Positions 1 through 11,454 of a DNA stretch of 64,000 nucleotides are shown here, one piece after another; the stretch's first letter is position 1; each line of letters starts with the position of its first letter. Location of the stretch: contig CAMZMU010000034.1 in assembly GCA_947311845.1 (NCBI GenBank), positions 85,108,325 to 85,172,324 on the forward strand, given 5' to 3'. Below the pieces are notes generated by a model that did not search any database, was not told the DNA's origin, and saw nothing but the letters and a program-made list of their open reading frames with translations. The position numbers and the translations under genes were made by a program. The stretch comes from Poa pratensis (taxonomy: Eukaryota; Streptophyta; Magnoliopsida; Poales; Poaceae).

Positions 1-235
1 CTCTGCTGCCTGTGCTATTGTCCAGAACTGTATATACACGTCATGGCTGCAAGCTTGAGTGACACCACATACAGTCAACGTTGCATACAGTACACAACTC
101 ACCCTCGACAATGGAATCCCTCGCGATCGCAGGAAAAGAGGCCGGTCAGCTGTGCTTGGGAGTTGGGAGATCGAGGCTGTTCGCAGTTTTTTTTTTAGAT
201 GAAAGGCTCGAGCGGCTATTCGCAGATTTGTGTTG

Positions 236-313
236 TGTGGTGTGGCAAATGTCAACAAGGGCACGGCGTGTTGGTAAACGCGCTGCCCCATTTGACAATC
301 CCGCCAAGGAACG
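236..313. repeat. Direct repeat copy 1 (about 78 bp)
   Basis: This stretch recurs at 1132-1207 with a few one-base indels. Both copies run from a TGTGGTGTGGCAAATG start to a CCAAGGAACG end. The roughly 820 bp between them carry dispersed-repeat-like sequence. The copies are too long for a transposon target duplication, so a segmental duplication or template slippage is more likely. No coding potential is recognised here. Confidence 0.85.
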
Positions 314-387
314 GGCATGTCGATCATGAGAGAATTGCAGGGTCGTTCGCTCCGGAGATAGTACTCTCGAGACATCTAAAGAGATCG

Positions 388-930
388 CTGTCTAGCTATT
401 TTTTTTATAAAGGAAATATATTAATATCGTGAAGATACCAATTACACTCAGAATCTGCACCATCAAAATGTCACAAACAACATCCATGATGCACACAACC
501 TGAAAAGAAGACAAAAAGAGTGGCACCGCCACGGTAATCAACTCCTCGCAGCAGCAACCCAACATACCACTACCAAAGTGTTCTCCAAAAGCGACGTCTC
601 CAAGAAGATAAACAGTGCACAAGCGCCGTCGTCGATCGATCCAAGATCTTAGGTTTTCAATCTGAACAAAGTCCGAACTCTCAAAACAATACCTTCAGTA
701 AGGCCATTACCAGGTACAACCAATGAAGGTTAGACCTTAGTTTTCACTAGCTGTTTTAGCCAACGCCAGAGCCAGACTTCCCAGATCGGAGCCCTGTAGC
801 CCAGATCAAGGGTCGAGCGATCCAGTGATGGGATCCTAGCATAGAAAACAAAAAATTTACTATGGTAAGAACAGCCAAGACACCAAGATAAGCAACGGGT
901 AGAACCAAGTTCCAAGAGAACTCACCCTCG
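388..930 (-). mobile_element. Possible non-LTR retroelement 3' tail, minus strand
   Basis: A poly-T run near 399-406 is followed by an AAAGGAAATATATTAATATC block and then several hundred bases without a convincing ORF. A poly-T left edge is what the 3' tail of a minus-strand LINE or SINE would give, and a similar block is familiar to me from grass intergenic repeats. I see no reverse transcriptase remnant and no clean target duplication, so both family and right boundary are uncertain. Confidence 0.3.
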
Positions 931-1131
931 AAGACCGAAAGCGTTTCGAGAATGATTCTCGTGGACGGTGTAGTCGATCACTTGCCGATCTCAAGATCGT
1001 GAAGATGAACGCTGCAACGGCCAGCGCTTCCGTACTCGGTCACACGTACGGCTTGATGACGACCTCCGTTCCTTCGATCCAGCGGGGCAGCGGAAGTAGT
1101 AGAACCACCTGAAACTTCAACGGAACGTGAA

Positions 1132-1207
1132 TGTGGTGTGGCAAATGTCAACAGGGCACGGCGTGTTGGTTAAAGCGCTGCCCCATTTGACAATCCGCCA
1201 AGGAACG
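1132..1207. repeat. Direct repeat copy 2 (about 76 bp)
   Basis: This is the second copy of the 236-313 repeat, in the same orientation. It differs by one-base deletions in short A, C and G runs and by a T insertion. Confidence 0.85.
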
Positions 1208-1571
1208 TGAATGGAATGCGCTCCCATTGCCGAATCACACACAAAGCGACTGTCTTTCAGAAGAATACAGCAGTACTACTCTACTTGTACGACAAGGGCA
1301 TTCACATTTCACAATGTGCTTTATACCCCTTTAGTGATCTTAATTTTACCACATACAAGGGTTCCGACCTTCCGAGTTCTTGTGAGTTGTGACGGTCACA
1401 TGTAATGAGTACCATAATCAACACTACGCGAGTTGTGAATTGAGCATGTGCCTTCTGTTTCATTACAATATTCGACGACGTCGGCTTACAAAATGCAATT
1501 TGTGGGATATGTCTCTAATATGGTTTGGGGGGTTTGGGCACCTCCAAAAACTAAAATTTTCGTTTGGCCTG

Positions 1572-1972
1572 CAATGCAAAATAAGCTATGAACGGCGTAC
1601 GGACTGAACAAGCGAGGTGGCCAAATTTTAGGTTGTCCCCTCTTTGCAAGCAAATAACATACTCGGCCACCCACCTTTTCGTCAATTGATGCTTCACATT
1701 TCAGATTTAGGGATTCGTCAAAAAATGGATGGGTTTTCATGCAATCCATCCTAGCACTTGGACGGGACTCTCAATGCAAAATATGCTATGGACGGGGGAC
1801 AGACTGAAAAAGCAAGGTGACCAAATTTTGGGTTCTCCCCTCTCTACAAGCAAATAACATACTCGGTCACCCCACCTTTTCGTCAATTAACGCTTCACAA
1901 TTCAGATTTAGGGATTCGTCAAAAATTGGATGGGTTTTCATGCAATCCATCCTAGCACTCGGACGGGACTCT
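1572..1972. repeat. Two-copy tandem duplication, period 200 bp
   Basis: Unit 1 (1572-1771) and unit 2 (1772-1972) both begin CAATGCAAAATA and both contain AAGCAAATAACATACTCGG, a shared AGATTTAGGGATTCGTCAAAAA block and the end GGACGGGACTCTCAA. They differ by scattered substitutions, so the duplication is not recent. No gene is recognised; short ORFs over it are not conserved between the units. The sequence from 1973 to 2719 shows nothing I can name. Confidence 0.9.
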
Positions 1973-2719
1973 CAACCAAGTGGACGTTATTGACTAATGA
2001 CAAACGGAAAAGTTCTAGCCTCCCGCACCTTTCTCACAACTTGAAAATTTTGGAACAAGCGCAACGTCTGAATCTTCCACAACAAACACACGAGTCGCTT
2101 AGTTACAGAAACCCATTTGTGGGTTATTGCGGGCGCCAATCGTTTGGGCGCTTTAATGCCGTGAGAGTAGACATTTGTAATATTGGTTCCGAACTTACTT
2201 TCTTGTATTCATCTTCTTAATTAATATAGTTGGGACAAAGATTTTCCCCTGTTTCTAAAACAAAAATATTCCCATCTGTTAAAGAAAAAGAAAGAATCAA
2301 TCAATATGCGGCAAACCTGATGCAAAGGCCCGGGTGTCATCCCCTTTTCGAAAAATAATTCAATACACGTACCTAAGATACCCTTACAAGAAAAGAAACA
2401 GAGTCAAAAGATTTGCCCCATATCATTAATTAACAAGAAAATTTACATGGAAGTTCAACAAGCCCCGCGCGCAAGGCCTGCCGAACACCCTCTGACTGAA
2501 ATACCTTGAGCGGTTATGTTCGACGTCCACGCTCCATAAAAAATGCCAATAGAAATGGAACATGACACCTTCCATGTTGCCCAAGCATGATCCTATTATA
2601 TACCACCCAAATTCTCAGTTTTTCTCTAGACTGCGAATCTGGCAAGGCACGTCCAAAGTTCCAAAAACGCTGCATGATCAGGTAAGGCTACATTAAAATT
2701 TAAAATACAATGGCTAGTG

Positions 2720-2886
2720 GCAGATGATGCTGAAATTAAACGTGGTGAAGCGCTGCTCTGCCACGGAATAATAACATGCGATTCTGCATCATGACTTCGT
2801 GAGCTCGATCTCCTTCCATGTGATTTGAGGAACTGCTGGTCGTAGCCTCCTAGCTAGCGAGTATAGTTTCATGGTTGTTAAAACCC
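2720..2886. repeat. 167-bp repeat copy 1
   Basis: This segment is repeated at 2926-3092 after a 39-bp spacer. The two copies look identical or nearly so over 167 bp, so the duplication is younger than the one at 1572-1972. No ORF of note lies within it. Confidence 0.92.
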
Positions 2887-2925
2887 ATTTAAAAATCAGT
2901 CCGGATGCCGTCCGGTCGGTATAGT

Positions 2926-3092
2926 GCAGATGATGCTGAAATTAAACGTGGTGAAGCGCTGCTCTGCCACGGAATAATAACATGCGATTCTGCATCATGA
3001 CTTCGTGAGCTCGATCTCCTTCCATGTGATTTGAGGAACTGCTGGTCGTAGCCTCCTAGCTAGCGAGTATAGTTTCATGGTTGTTAAAACCC
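2926..3092. repeat. 167-bp repeat copy 2, abutting element 1
   Basis: Second copy of 2720-2886. It ends four bases before the 5' LTR of element 1, and its last base lies inside the 5-bp target duplication CTAGC (3092-3096). The retrotransposon therefore inserted at the edge of an already duplicated segment. Confidence 0.92.
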
Positions 3093-3096
3093 TAGC

Positions 3097-4087
3097 TGTC
3101 GGGGGTCTACCCCGGGTAGGGTCATGGTATGGTAAAAGCTATGCCAGATGCGGGTCAAGTTACAGTGAAAGCCGATATACCTGGACCTCAGAGGTGACCA
3201 GGGTGTGATGTAGATGTAAACCGACATAGGCAAACCGAGGTAACCCGGGCCAGAAGGGACCGAGATACCATGCTGGGGCAAACCGGCATATGTTGACCGA
3301 GACTTGGAATCCGAGATAAGGGATCCGAGGCATCATGACCGACATATGTATGTCGGTATCTTGTGTGTTCTCTTGTGTGCAGGAAAGGTTATTCAGGAAA
3401 GGGAATCCGGCATAGCCATGCCGGGTTATCAAGATGAGGCACCTTATGTCGGTCGGTGGTCAGCGCTGCTGTCACATCCCGTCTGGCACGGGAGCACGGC
3501 GTGCGGTACGGCGCATGTCTGAGGTGACTGGGCTTACCTATGCTGACCAAGGACGCGCGTGGGAGCAGGAGAAGGACACCGCTAACCTCGGCTGTACTTG
3601 GAAGCAGAGATATGGGACAGGACAGGACAATCCTGTCCACTGTGCAGAGACAATCATGACGCGCGGGCGTGCGAGTCTGAAGTGCCGGTACGGAGATGTG
3701 ACCGTTGCTAGTGGAGGGGTGCTTCCGTAACTCGGTTTAGCCTATAAATAGGGCTTCACCCCCTCCTGCGTGAGAGACGATGCCCTGAGAGACATTTCCC
3801 CCCATAGCTTCATCTTCTACCTTGTGTTCATCCCCATTGTTGGGATCATACAGCTCGAGGAGCAGCCTTGTACGTGTGACACCGAGATATACAGAGAGGG
3901 ACAGGCAGGAGTAGGGGTTTTACCTCCTCACGAGGGCCCCGAACCTGGGTAGATCGTGTGTGTTCTTGTGCTTGTGAGTGCATCTGTGTGTGCTCCTTAG
4001 CGCGCTAGCCCTCTCCCGGATCCCCCAGCGTCCATCGGCCCCGCTCTTTAGCCATCCTATGGCATCTGCCGTGATACCACCACGACA
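3097..4087 (+). repeat. 5' LTR of element 1
   Basis: The LTR is 991 bp, starts TGTCGGGGGTC and ends CACGACA. It matches 18013-19007 along its whole length, apart from one rearranged patch near 3621-3632. It contains a TATA box (3743-3750), a hairpin CCGACATATGTATGTCGG at 3339-3356, and at its 3' end the ATG from which the gag frame is open. Confidence 0.95.
3743..3750 (+). promoter_or_regulatory. TATA box in the 5' LTR of element 1
   Basis: TATAAATA lies in a GC-moderate context about 345 bp before the LTR end, and the same motif is kept in the 3' LTR at 18666-18673. Its position fits the U3/R boundary expected for retrotransposon transcription. Confidence 0.7.
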
Positions 4088-6101
4088 GTTGGCGCCCACC
4101 GTGGGGCCAGCAGCGGCGCTGGCTGGTGTGATCATCCGGACGGGTTCCATCATCGACTCTGGCGAGCGCGTCGTTTGCGGGCTCATCTGCAAGCTCGGCT
4201 CGCTGAACTTCATCAGCGACAATGCGGGATGCTTCGGCAGCAGGCCGTTCCCGACGAACGGCTGCCTCATCAGCTTCGGCACCTTCGTGACCTACGTCGC
4301 CACCGAGGTTGTCTGCAAGTACCCCGAGCAGGTGCTTGTGGCCGAGGATCCTCCTGCTGTCTGTGCGGCTCGCGGCCGGCGTAGCGCTCGCCCCGGGAGC
4401 TGCGCAGAGGTCATGATGACCGGCACTGCGGGTGGTGCCGGTAAAGGAGAACCCGGCAAAGGAGATGCCGGTAATCCTGCCCCCAAGATCACCAGATCGG
4501 CGAAAGTGCCGCTGGAGAGGAGGGAGAACCTCCGAGACCAGGCCGGTACATCCGATGTACCGGTTAGGCCGGCTCATCTCGAGGAGATAATCGAGAAACT
4601 GGCTGTGCCGGTAGCTGCCGGTACAGATGCTGCCCAAATGGAGGCAGAGTTGGAGGCACGGCGTCAGAGCTTACATCAGGAGGCTCTCGAGATGGCCGAG
4701 GTGAGGAGAGAGTTCGGGATAACTCTCCGTGAGTATAACCAAGCACATGGTTTAACCCCGGTAGCTGCTCGCCCTAGTCGCGTAGAGGATGTGCGTAAGA
4801 GGGGTAAAAACCTCAATGCCGAGATTGCTAGAGATGGTAGATCTAGTTCCAGTAAGACTCCTAGTAACTTGTCGGTCGAAAAGCCGAAGTATAGTTCCCC
4901 TGCTAAGACTCTTAGAGCTGCCGAGGCAGCAAGAGCCGAGTTGTCAGGCTTATCCGGAGAAGCTCTCCGTAGGCAGCAAGACCGAGTTAATGAGTTGGTA
5001 GCTGTGGCTACCCGGCAGAATGAGGCCTATCGCAAGGCTAACACAGTTGCAGGTGGGTCCGAGATTGTTCACTCGGCTAGGGGAGCCAGTGGATCTAAGG
5101 GGCAAGCTTCATCACCGCATGTCGGTGGAGATCGGGACCGGAGTGTAAACTCCGGTAAGAGCAAGCAGATACAGGTGTATGATCCGGCATGTGCCGGAAA
5201 ACAGTTAGTTGGGCGAGGCAGTGCCGGCCGGGGTAAAAGCAATCCCGGTCCGGGCGGTCCAGATGCCGGAGTAGTTAACTCGGCTGGCCGAGGCTATCCA
5301 CCTCGGTATCCGACACGAAATCTCGCCCAGCAGCAGCAAAATGTCGAGCATGTCCAGCAGCCACAAGGTGTTGACCAGGTGGCTAACCGTTATGATGATG
5401 GTTACTCGGCTATGGAGAAAGCCGGGTATCCGAGATATGAAGGTGCACTGGGATCCCGGTTGGGACCTCGCCAGTTGTCACCAAATGATGCACGCTACAA
5501 GTTGGACAGGATCTATATGTCCGAGATGCTGGAAGAGCAAGGTCCACCTGGCCCTGCATGCTTTGGACCTCGGATCATGAGGGAGCCACCGGTGCGGCAC
5601 TTTCAGTTGAACCGAGGCGCAAAGACATATGACGGCAGTACTAAGCCGGAGGACTGGCTGACAGATTATGTGTCGGCAGTGCATATCGCGGGAGGAAACC
5701 GCCGATGGGCGGTGAGGTATATCCCGCAAATGTTGGAAGGGCCAGCCCGGATCTGGCTGAACAACCTGCGAGAGGGCAGCGTTGATTGCTGGCTGGACTT
5801 TGAAGAAGCATTTGTTAGCAACTTCTCCAGCACATACAAGAGACCGAATCGTCCTCAGCAGCTTGCGATGTGCAAGCAGAGGGATAATGAAACTGACCGG
5901 GATTACTTGACCCGGTGGAGTACTATTCGCAATTCCTGTGAAGGAGTTGTGGAGGCGCAGGCCATATCTTGGTTTGCCCAGGGGTGCCGACACGGCTCCA
6001 TGCTCTGGCAGAAGTTGCAGAGGGAGATGCCGGCCACCCTGGCCGAGACAATCCGGATTGCGGATAGCTATGCACTGGGTGATCCGATGCACCCTTGCTG
6101 A
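4059..6101 (+). CDS. Gag polyprotein of element 1 (truncated by frameshift)
   Basis: This is the structural protein of the retrotransposon particle. The open frame extends back to 3978; the ATG at 4059 gives 680 residues, and a later ATG at 4414 is also possible. The N-terminal half is rich in Gly, Arg, Ala and Ser with low-complexity stretches. A retrotransposon gag domain lies at about residues 515-665, with tryptophans typical of the fold in the PEDWLTDY, IWLNNL and WLDFEEAF stretches. The frame stops at 6101. A C-x2-H...H-x4-C knuckle-like region follows, split over two frames at about 6290-6705, so the stop reflects frame damage. What is unusual is that the frame starts inside the LTR and crosses the primer-binding site. 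Confidence 0.85.
   Translation: MASAVIPPRQLAPTVGPAAALAGVIIRTGSIIDSGERVVCGLICKLGSLNFISDNAGCFGSRPFPTNGCLISFGTFVTYVATEVVCKYPEQVLVAEDPPAVCAARGRRSARPGSCAEVMMTGTAGGAGKGEPGKGDAGNPAPKITRSAKVPLERRENLRDQAGTSDVPVRPAHLEEIIEKLAVPVAAGTDAAQMEAELEARRQSLHQEALEMAEVRREFGITLREYNQAHGLTPVAARPSRVEDVRKRGKNLNAEIARDGRSSSSKTPSNLSVEKPKYSSPAKTLRAAEAARAELSGLSGEALRRQQDRVNELVAVATRQNEAYRKANTVAGGSEIVHSARGASGSKGQASSPHVGGDRDRSVNSGKSKQIQVYDPACAGKQLVGRGSAGRGKSNPGPGGPDAGVVNSAGRGYPPRYPTRNLAQQQQNVEHVQQPQGVDQVANRYDDGYSAMEKAGYPRYEGALGSRLGPRQLSPNDARYKLDRIYMSEMLEEQGPPGPACFGPRIMREPPVRHFQLNRGAKTYDGSTKPEDWLTDYVSAVHIAGGNRRWAVRYIPQMLEGPARIWLNNLREGSVDCWLDFEEAFVSNFSSTYKRPNRPQQLAMCKQRDNETDRDYLTRWSTIRNSCEGVVEAQAISWFAQGCRHGSMLWQKLQREMPATLAETIRIADSYALGDPMHPC
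4089..4106 (+). promoter_or_regulatory. Primer-binding site of element 1
   Basis: One base after the LTR end stands TTGGCGCCCACCGTGGGG. The TTGGCGCC start is shared with element 2 (22143) and, as TGGCGCC, with element 3 (42746-42762), as expected for tRNA-primed plant gypsy elements. The gag frame reads through it. Confidence 0.8.
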
Positions 6102-6822
6102 ACTCGGTGGAACCGAGTAGAAGATACCCGGTGAATAACAGACCCGGGCCAGTCAGGCAGAACGATCGCCAGGACTTCGGAAAAGAGGAGAGAGCCGGAT
6201 TACCGGTATGGCTCAAACCAGGTTGCAGCGGTAAACCAAGACCAGCCAGATGCCGGCAATAGCCAGCGTCCGAAGTACAACGGCCCAGCATGGGGCCAGA
6301 ATCAAGAAGGGAAGAAGCCATGGGTGACCAGAAGCAGTCCTTCACTTATGAGGCTATGTTGGATGGACCTTGCAGTTTCCACACCCAAGACATCCGCAGG
6401 CCGCAAACCATACAACTCGGCAGTGCAGCTGGTATCAGCGCACAAGGGGGGAAGGAGCTAGAGCCGGAGGAAATCAGGCGGGGGCACCTCAGAGAATTCC
6501 GCCGAGGCAAAACTTACCGCTCACCGGAGCAAATGCTATCCCGGTGAATCCGCCAGCTCCGAGGCAAGCAGATCCGAAACCTGTGAATCAGGTGAATGTC
6601 GGAGGGAACAACAACAACTGGTCCCAGCAGGCAGGGAGAGTATCCCCAGGGAGATTACAGAGAAGCTCATCAGAGCTATGTGGTCTTTGTGACCGAGCCA
6701 ACTGACAAGAAGAGCTTGCATCGGCGTGCACTGGAGGTGAACGCAGTTATGCCGGCAGTGCCGAAGTATTTGCACTGGTCCGAGCAAGAGATCATTGGAG
6801 CAGAAGGGATCATCCCCGAGTT

Positions 6823-7489
6823 ATGCCAACTCCGGGAGGTTATGCATTGGTGGTGGATCCGACATTCTTTGGACCCACCATCAATGTTCGGTTCACCCGA
6901 GTTCTCATTGATAATGGGAGTGCTATCAATATCATGTACCGAGACACCATGGTGAAGATGGGTATCTCGGCAAATATGCTGCAGCCGAGTTCTACAACCT
7001 TTCATGGTATAGTGCCGGGTGTTTCATGTGCACCTATGGGCAAAATTTGGGTTGATGTGTTGTTGGCACCAAGGAAACTGCCGAACTGAGAGCATCCAGT
7101 TTGAGGTAGTGGACCTCGAAAGTCCATACCATGCTTTACTCGGCAGGCCTGCGCTGTCCAAGTTCATGATATCAACCCATGTGGGTTACCTCAAGATGAA
7201 AATGCCAGGTCCTAATGGCATCATCACTATCTCGGGTGATTACAAGCGTGCACTGGAGTGTGCCTCGGCTGGATCGTGCTTGGCCGAGTCACTGATTATC
7301 GCTGCAGAGAAGAAGAAGATCCATGAAGTGGTGGCATTGGCTCAGTCCGCGCAACTCGGCATGCCGGGTATGGCTAACCCGGAGCAGAATGCAACTTTCG
7401 AGGTGCCAAAGGAGACCAAGAAGATCAACGTTGACCCGGCATGTCCGGACCACAACGTCATCATTGGTACCGGGTTAACGGAGAAATAG
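6823..7489 (+). CDS. Aspartic protease region of element 1 (two frames)
   Basis: The region encodes the retropepsin that cleaves the Gag-Pol precursor. The active-site triad reads D-N-G at 6910-6918 within a hydrophobic VLIDNGSAINIM stretch, and the flap-side ALLGRPALSKF motif lies downstream near 7130-7160. The first part is in the frame of 6823-7089 and the rest in that of 7019-7489, so a frameshift lies between about 7019 and 7089. The second frame ends at a single TAG (7487-7489), after which the same frame reads on into the start of reverse transcriptase. The triad departs from the usual D-S/T-G, but D-x-G variants occur in this branch. Confidence 0.75.
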
Positions 7490-8165
7490 GAAGGCGAGCT
7501 CAGTCACTTCCTCCGTGAGAACCGGGATATCTTTGCATGGTCAATCAGGACCTGCCAGGTGTTCCGAGGGAGTTGGCTGAGCACTCTTTGTTCGTCAGAC
7601 CGGATATGAAACCGGTGAAGCAACCTATGCGACGTCTCTCGGATGAGAGGAGAAAGGTGATAGGCGATGAACTGGCCAGATTACTTGCATCTGGTTTCAT
7701 CATGGAGGTGCTGCACCCGGACTGGTTGTCTAACCCGGTCCTGGTGGAAAAGAAAAAAGATGACCCGAACGTGGCCATTGTGTGGCGCATGTGTATTGAT
7801 TACACAAACTTGAACAAGGCATGTCCTAAGGATCCATTCCCGCTGCCTCGGATTGATCAAGTGATCGATTCCACAGCCGGGTGTGAGCTGTTATCCTTTG
7901 TAGATGCTATTCTGGTTTTCACCAGATACCACTGAACCCTGCTGATCAAATGAAAACTGCTTTTATCACCCCGTATGGGGCTTATTGCTATCGTGTCATG
8001 ACATTTGGTTTGAGAAATGCTGGTGCTACTTACCAGAGATGTATGCAAAAATGCTTGCATGATCAAATAGGCAAAAATGTGCAGGTGTATGTCGATGACA
8101 TTGTCATCAAGTCTAAGGAGAAATCCACTCTGATTGATGATCTCGAGAAACATTTGCGAATCTAA
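7490..8165 (+). CDS. Reverse transcriptase of element 1 (frameshifted)
   Basis: This RNA-dependent DNA polymerase region copies the element's RNA. Its start follows the TAG at 7487-7489 in frame (EGELSHFLREN), then shifts by one base near 7540 into the 7537-7935 frame, which carries NPVLVEKKKDD and the MCIDYTNLNKACPKD block. A further shift leads to 7950-8165 with FGLRNAGATYQR and the catalytic YVDD box at 8088-8099. The palm and fingers are therefore recognisable but spread over three frames, so no functional enzyme is made from this copy as given. Confidence 0.85.
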
Positions 8166-8424
8166 GGAAATTCCGGATAAAACTTAACCCGGACAAATGT
8201 ACATTTGGTGTGCCGGCAGGCAAGTTACTCGGTTTCCTCGTGTCAGCCGAGGTATCGAGGTGAACCCGACAAAAATCCGTGCTATTGAAAGCATGAGGTT
8301 ACCGACATGTCTCAAGGACGTGCAGAAATTCACGGATGTTTGGCATCCTTAAGTCGGTTTGTTAGCAGGTTGGGAGAAAAGGCATTGCCTTTGTATCAGC
8401 TCATGAAGAAAACACCCACTTCGT

Positions 8425-9300
8425 GTGGACCCCGCAAGCAGATGCGGCGTTCACCGAGTTAAAAAAGATGTTGGCAACTGCGCCGATACTGGCCTCACCA
8501 TTACCCAAAGAGCCGATGTTGCTCTACATTGCAGCCACAAACCGGGTTGTGAGTGTCGTATTAGTAGTGGAGCGAGAAGAGATGGCAAAACTGTGCAAAG
8601 GCCGGTATATTACCTGAGCGAGGTGATCTCGTTATCCAAGCAGAACTATCCTCACTACCAGAAGATGACATATGGTGTCTATCTGGCTGCTAAGAAGTTG
8701 AAACATTACTTCCAAGAGCATTCAATCACTGTGGTATGTGAGGCTCCTATCTCGGAGATCATTGGGTGTAAAGATGCAACTGGCCGAGTAGCCAAGTGGG
8801 CCATCGAGGTGTCCCCTTACACTCCTCACTATGAAAGAAGAGATGCCATTAAATCTCAGGCACTGCCGGATTTCTTGGTGGATTGGGCCGAAATGCAATA
8901 TGAGCCACCATTGCCTGACTCCAATTACTGGAGAATGCACTTTGATGGTTCCAGGACGAAAATTGGTTTAGGTGCCGGGGTAGTCCTTACCTCGCCTAAG
9001 CAGGATCACTGAGATATGTGTTGCAGATTCATTTTGCGGCATCTAACAATGTGGCCGAGTATGAGGCACTTGTTCATGGGCTCAATGTGGCCAAGAAATT
9101 GGTATTCGCCGGATAGAATGTTTCGGAGACTCGGATCTGGTGGTGCAGCAAGTCTCGGGAAATTGGGATGCTTTAGACGCCAACATGGCGTTGTATCGGT
9201 TTCATGTCCAGAAGATCTCGGGGTTCTTTGAAGGTTGCGAGCTCACGCATATACCTCGGGCTGAAAATGAAGCCGCCGATGTACTGTCCAAGCTAGGTTC
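8425..9300 (+). CDS. Two RNase H-like domains of element 1
   Basis: The first domain (about 8425-8890) has the WTPQADAAFTELKK entry and the LSKQNYPHYQKM block of the retroviral-type connection/RNase H. The second begins near 8930 with the catalytic-Asp context MHFDGS, followed by GAGVVL, and continues in shifted frames with AEYEALVHGL-like and GDSDLVVQQ-like stretches to about 9300. A second, archaeal-type RNase H is known from the Tat branch of plant gypsy elements. A stop at 9010-9012 and frame changes near 9015 and 9140 break it. Confidence 0.75.
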
Positions 9301-9632
9301 ATCCGGGATCCAATCCACCCGGCATAGCCTTGGAGCATTTGAGGAAGCCATCAATCAAACCATCGCCCGAGTCCGAGTCAATCTTTATCCCGGCGAAACC
9401 GGAGTCTGGTGCTGTTCCCATGGACGTCGATGTCGGTGCATTTGGGAAACCCGGGGACTGCTTGGCAGAACTCGGGGACTGGTTACTCAATCTCGGAAGA
9501 AGCAATGTCGGTTGATCTCATGGAGGTGGATGATCCGGTCTTTCCTGTGCGTCCTGTGCCGGAGTGGGCACAACCAATAATGGCATATATGATGGACGGG
9601 AGTTTGCCAAGTAATGAAGTTGAGGCAGGCAA

Positions 9633-10827
9633 GTGCAAAGAAGATCCAAGGCATACACCATCATCAACCAGGAGTTATACAAGAGAAGTGTGACCGAGGT
9701 ACTGCAGCGCTGTGTCGAGCCGCAGGAAGGGCAAGAGATGCTCCTGGAGATTCATCAGGGAGAGTGTGGTCATCATGCTTCATCAAGAGCCTTGGTGGCT
9801 AAGTATTCCGGCATGGGTTTTATTGGCCCAGTGCTTTGAACCAGGCAGAAGATATCGTCCGAAAGTGTGAGGGATGTCAGAGGTTTGCTAAAAAGATCCA
9901 CCTGCCAGCCTCGGCACTCAAGACAATTCCAATCACTTGGCCCTTTGCAGTTTGGTGTCTGGATATGGTGGGAGAGTTCAGGCCAGCCCGAGGTAACATG
10001 ACTCATATGCTGGTGATGGTGGACAAGTTCACCAAATGGATCGAGGTAAAGCCAATCAGGAAGTGTGATGGTCACACAGCTGTGTCCTTTTTGAAGGACA
10101 TCATTTTGAGATATGGTTACCCCCATAGCATTATCTCGGATAATGGCACAAACTTTGCTGTGGGAGAGTTTGCTCGGTTCTGTGCGGAAAAAAGAATTCG
10201 GTTGGACATAGCCTCGGTGGCACACCCTGAGGCAAATGGGCAAGTGGAAAGAGCAAATGCATTGGTATTAGCCGGTATCAAAGCCCGGTTGATTGAACCA
10301 CTGTTGCGAACTCCGGGATGCTGGATAGAGGAGATACCAGCAGTGTTGTGGGGTCTAAGGACCACACCGAATCGTTCAACTGGCTATACGCCATTTTTCT
10401 GGTCTATGGAGCAGAAGCGGTCCTGCCGACCGACATGGAGTATGACTCGCCGAGAGTGGCGCTGTACACTGAAACCGAGGCAAAAGAAGCTCGGGAAAAT
10501 GATGTTGATTTGCTCGAAGAAGCACGAGAACTGACCTTATCTCGGTCAGCTATATATCAGCAAAATCTCCGACGCTATCATAGCCGGAAGATCAGCCCTC
10601 GGGTATTCCGAGAGGGAGATTTGGTGTTGAGGCTAGTGCAACGCAAAGCAGGCCGACACAAGTTGTCACCTCCATGGGAGGGACCATTCATTGTGAGCAA
10701 GGCTCTGCACAATGATTCATACTATCTTATAGATGCGCAGGCACCGAGGAAAAATGTGATGGACAAATCCGGAGAGGAGACCAAAAGACCCTGGAATGTA
10801 GCTCTACTCCGCCCCTTTTACTCATAA
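9633..10827 (+). CDS. Integrase of element 1 (frameshifted)
   Basis: Integrase inserts the cDNA into the host genome. A zinc-binding H...H...C-x2-C region spans 9780-9890 over two frames. The catalytic triad is visible: Asp in LDMVG (9962-9964), Asp in ISDNGTNF (10139-10141) and Glu in NGQVERAN (10247-10249), giving D-58-D-35-E spacing. A frame change near 10320-10400 leads into the C-terminal part (10318-10827) with the GPFIVSK SH3-like stretch. No chromodomain is seen, which fits a non-chromovirus Tat-type element. Confidence 0.85.
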
Positions 10828-10887
10828 GGGCGCAGTGTATGTATCTCGGTTTTCCTTTGAATAAAATGCCGGCACTCCGAAAAGAAA

Positions 10888-11294
10888 CTCGGGGACTGCC
10901 TTTGTCTATATGCTTGTGTTTTATCTCGGTTTTTTCTGTGTTGTTCATATGTCGGATGATTTTGAGACCTCGTTTCAAAGTTCAAGTAATGTATGCTATT
11001 TTGTTGTGATCTTGTGACTCGACTGACGAACGCCGAAATGGCAGTCAAGAGCAGAGGTTATGGTATATGGTAAACATGAAAATGGACTCGGGGACTCGGT
11101 CCTAAAAAGATCCGACATATGTCGTTTACTAACCCGGTTTTTTCTTTCCTTTTCTTTGTGTCGGATGACTCTAAACCTTACCTCAAAATTTACAAGTATT
11201 GTATGCTATAATGTTGATCTTGTGACTCGACTGTCGAACGCCTAAATGGTAGACAAGAGCAGAGATTACTAAGTATAGTAAACAAGAAAGTAAA
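10888..11294. repeat. Tandem duplication of about 200 bp with PPT-like starts
   Basis: Two diverged units (10888-11086 and 11087-11294) each begin CTCGGGGACT and share GATCTTGTGACTCGACTG and AGAGCAGAG blocks. A third CTCGGGGACT starts at 11295. The shared purine-rich start resembles the sequence just before the 3' LTR (18001-18010). The repeat lies between integrase and the antisense gene. Confidence 0.8.
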
Positions 11295-11454
11295 CTCGGG
11301 GACTTGGTGCAAAGTGATCCGGCATTGAGCCTGTCTTGTTGAAACTAATATGATAAAAGTAGCACTGATAAGAGTAGCACTGCGAAATACTTAAAAGTAT
11401 ATTTACATCTGCACCCGGCATTCCGGGGATTTAATGGTTCAGTTTGTGATAAGT

